Under the pieces are notes generated by a model. It did not search any database. It was not told the DNA's origin and saw nothing but the letters and a program-made list of their open reading frames with translations. A stretch of DNA of 64,000 nucleotides from Ptychodera flava (Eukaryota; Hemichordata; Enteropneusta; Ptychoderidae): assembly GCF_041260155.1 (NCBI RefSeq), contig NC_091944.1:21440377-21504376 (forward strand), in the 5' to 3' direction. The translations under genes were made by a program, and so were the position numbers. This document shows, in pieces, positions 60,859 to 64,000 of this stretch (its first letter is position 1; each line of letters begins with the position of its first letter).

Positions 60859-60998
60859 ACCAGAGAAGTTGTGATGACGTCAACTACGCTATCCGAAGTC
60901 GCGCCGAAAACACTTATAGTCACCAAATGTCTACGTCTATTTGTGAAAAACTGGCCATTTACCTGTTTATATTAGTTTCGTCCGTTAGCTGGAGTATA

Positions 60999-61004
60999 AA
61001 TAAA
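60999..61004 (+). promoter_or_regulatory. Poly(A) signal AATAAA of GH9-2
   Basis: 141 bases after the stop codon and followed about 25 bases later by a GT-rich tract ('tttgtttgtttgtttg'). Confidence 0.75.
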
Positions 61005-63285
61005 ATATCTGCAAGTCAATCAGATGTTTTGTTTGTTTGTTTGTTTTGTTGCTTTTTTGTTTTGTTTTCCGGTGACGATGTGGCGGGTGGAATGCTAAAT
61101 GGAGACTCGGACATGTTTTGATATATCAGTGCTCCGCTGAGGTTTCTGAAAATGCAATTTTCGGTGCTGTAAACATGAACATGAATGGCAATAACAAAGT
61201 TATCGTATCTGACATTTACTATGTGAAAATTAGTCCCGTTAAGCAGGTCCTCTGCCGGCAGCTGTAACGAATTTTTCCCGGGTGTTTTGAAGCACCTACG
61301 CAGTCTTGCAGCTGTGTGTCGCGGTCTTGACTCGATTTATAATAAGCGTGACTCGGAGTTTTACTGTAAAGGAAAACTATTTCCACATATAGGCCCTATA
61401 CACATGTATATACTTTGTACATACGTATATACTTTTTTCTTCTGAGCTGATCATTGGTTATATTTCCTTACGATGCAATGGTAACAACTTCTATAAGCCG
61501 TCATCATATGGCAAACGATTGCCAGAGTCCGCCAAATTCACCATCTCCTAATTTGGTATGCGAGGTGCGAAAGTTGAATATCTGCCAGAATGATGCTGGC
61601 GTTATTGTGTGAAGTGCAACCAAAGTACATGCACAAAAAGTATTTCTTTCGCCGTAAAGAATTGAAAATTTGAAACAGAAACGGCGATTTTCTTCGAGAA
61701 AGCCTCGTCATATTTAATCTAAGCGAGCCATGTTCTTCGTTAAGTGTTATTTCGGTGACATCTGCTCGTCAATATATAGAAAAAGATTTCATTTGCTTTC
61801 GTTGTAGGCATGCAATCTGTGTAAACGTGACATTTTAGGCCAGGTCCTAGAGTGTGTAAAATATGAGCGGTTAGTTTCACTCCAAAATTATCCTCAGTAA
61901 GATATTACTTTCCTGTCGAATTTTTTCAAGCATACACAACATGATATTTTTGTGAAAGTCAGCTTTTAATGTACTACTCTCAGCGGTTGGTTTATATGAA
62001 ATATTTTCATTTCATACACGTTTGCATCTAATATGCCCCACTGTCAACATCTGTTCGCCATTGAATATGATGCGTGCAGTGAAGCGGCTATTACATTCCA
62101 AATCTGCGTAGCGGTGCTATTTCATGCGTGCATCTTAGAGATGCAAATTAATATATTCATATGCGGGGACAATGCTTTTTGTGTCCTTGTCCTGAATGAC
62201 CGCATGACGTCTCCGTTTTCGGTCACCCACGCAACGGTACGGTATACTTAGGTCATAAAAGAAATTTCTTTGTTTGCCGTCCTTGGATTTTTTAAAAACC
62301 TACCAGCCAGCCAGGGAAAAAACAGACACAAACGAAAAACACAGGTGTATTAACATAAGCTCAATTTTTATTTGGTTTCTTTTGGAAAAATATTTTTATT
62401 TGTAATAGTGTCAACATTGTGTTTGTTTCTTAGAGTTCTCTGAAAACCTACCAGCACGCGGATTGCAAACAAAGATTTTTATTTAAAGCGCCTAACCTCA
62501 GAATTGTAACGTTACTGTTGTGGTACTCTCGTATTCTGGAAGAAGGTTACTTGTACAGACCTAAGAAATGCACCCTAGGATTCAAGGATTCACAATGTGC
62601 AATTTTTCCCGTCTTCAAAGTATAGGAATAGGCACGGCGTGTACATAGTTTTCCAAAGTTCCATACGCTTTTCACTTGCGAAAGTAGCAAACTTTAGCCG
62701 AGTCTCAGTCTTTGGGTGTTTTCACTGCTCGTGTTTTTCTGTTTTACCAATCTCGGAGTCGGTAAATGGCAATCCGGAAAACTGGTCATGGAAACCTAAC
62801 GACAAAAATCTATATCGTTCTAATTGTTTCCTTTAGCTTACGACAGAGGAAACTGGCACTAGACTTGTTTGAAAATAAAACCTATTTTCCGTATGAAACG
62901 GCTGTTTGCCAAAAATCTACTGACCTTGGCACGTTGTTATTTCTTTGTCTATAAAATGAATTGGAAACTTTGACACATACTCTTTTTCCTATCATATTAC
63001 GGTCAGTGATAGAAAAGGAGGAAATCAGACTGAATCGAACAAGATGTTTGCCGAACTCAATTTACGCCTGACAGTAAAAAGTTAGAGAGAACTATATGCA
63101 AAAGGCTTTCATGTCAAACTGATGGAGCGTTTCACCATCGTTCTACAACTCGGAGATAATCAACACTCTGGTTTTCAGTCATAAACTGTTTGAAATATTT
63201 TCAATAAAAATATTTTTTCACCATAGAGACACTTAATCTTGTTGTTGTCATGTTGTAAATTTGGATATCATGAAAATTCAAAAAG

Positions 63286-63316
<31 letters not shown>

Positions 63317-63484
63317 GAACACGCCATGGTAATGCGACTTATGATATATTTGTCTGCAATATCGACGGTGATCTGCTATAAGACCAACACACATACCATG
63401 GTAATATTATTCAGTTGTCATTTTATTAAATGTGAAAAATAAAAAAATAGCTTATTAGGCCCCTTAGTCCCGCTCATGGAAGTG
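61005..63484. other. Intergenic between GH9-2 and the next gene
   Basis: No coding exon recognised. An ATT trinucleotide run is at 63288-63316. Confidence 0.5.
63288..63316. repeat. (ATT)n microsatellite
   Basis: About nine ATT units. Confidence 0.95.
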
Positions 63485-63492
63485 TATAAAAG
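63485..63492 (+). promoter_or_regulatory. TATA box of the third gene
   Basis: TATAAAAG lies 80 bases before the start codon at 63565, placing the expected transcription start near 63515 and leaving a short 5' UTR with no intron needed. Confidence 0.65.
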
Positions 63493-63564
63493 ACCTGTGG
63501 ATTGCTTCTTGGATCATTGGTCGGAAGTAGAGTTCTTTCGACACTAGAATTCCACTAGATTGCG

Positions 63565-63763
63565 ATGCATTCGTCGACACTACTGCTTGTCTTTCTCTCA
63601 GTCTTCGCCGTGTCGGTCCGCTGCGACGCGGAAGAGGACGACGACACGCCCGATCCAGAATTGGTACCCCAGTTCGTACCCGAAGACGACGATGAAAGCG
63701 CGTCTTACGATGACGAAGAAGACAGCGGTGAAGTCAGTGGAGAAAGGCGCAAGCGATCCGCTG
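63565..63763 (+). CDS. First exon of a third secreted, probably GH9, gene (runs off window)
   Basis: ATG at 63565 gives a signal peptide 'LLLVFLSVFAVSVRC', a strongly acidic stretch (about residues 21-55) and a dibasic 'RRKR' at 61-64 that fits furin cleavage. The exon ends at GTAAGA in phase 1 after 66 codons. GH9-1 and GH9-2 also have a first exon with signal peptide plus acidic leader ending in phase 1, after 67 and 78 codons. I infer a third GH9 paralogue in tandem with GH9-2; no catalytic exon is inside the window. The acidic leader plus RRKR would fit a removable propeptide. Confidence 0.65.
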
Positions 63764-64000
63764 GTAAGAACACGCATTTCATTTACCAGAATTTTACAGT
63801 GATTTCGATATTTCTGACATTATACAAACAGTACGTTGAGAAGTGAAATACACCAAGCTTTGCTCAGAAGACCAGAACTTTAGCCAAGAGGTGACAAGCT
63901 GTAATGCTGTCATGAAATAATCAGAGGAAAATTAAGGAGCCTGGTAGTTTTGCAAAGCTGCAAAGTTTGGGCCCCAGTGCTACCGATGTTCTTCCATCAA

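Overview
The window is intron-rich, AT-rich animal DNA with many microsatellites, LINE remnants and small inverted-repeat elements. It carries spliced glycoside hydrolase family 9 (GH9, beta-1,4-glucanase) genes of the kind kept in many marine invertebrates. I infer a marine invertebrate, perhaps a deuterostome such as a hemichordate, but the sequence alone does not fix the phylum.

Layout. 1-9 kb: DNA-transposon terminus, LINE fragment, unrecognised DNA, a foldback element. 10.4-18.6 kb: two divergent paralogues encoding two-TM, coiled-coil, C-terminal RING proteins, each with an intronless coding region, separated by foldback/MITE elements. 21.8-28.2 kb (minus): GH9-1, ten exons. 28-53 kb: no confident host gene; it holds a CR1/Jockey-like LINE, a hAT-like element, MITEs, long CT arrays and a 3.7-kb element with inverted ends and TAA duplications. 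One possible small unrecognised gene lies near 39.2-39.8 kb. 53.6-60.9 kb (plus): GH9-2, ten exons, complete. 63.5 kb to the edge: TATA promoter and first exon of a third secreted protein whose exon layout matches GH9-1 and GH9-2.

Main result. GH9-1 and GH9-2 share all nine intron positions and phases, and eight of ten exon lengths are equal (the tenth, GH9-1 exon 10, is a tentative choice). GH9-2 keeps the GH9 active-site residues (Asp133/Asp136, His437, Glu491). GH9-1 is open through all nine confidently placed exons and keeps the DAGD aspartates, but has Gln424 in place of the signature His and Ser478 in place of the catalytic Glu. It therefore looks like a maintained, secreted GH9 pseudoenzyme beside an active paralogue and a probable third member. 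No retrovirus-like, LTR or Polinton-like element was recognised.
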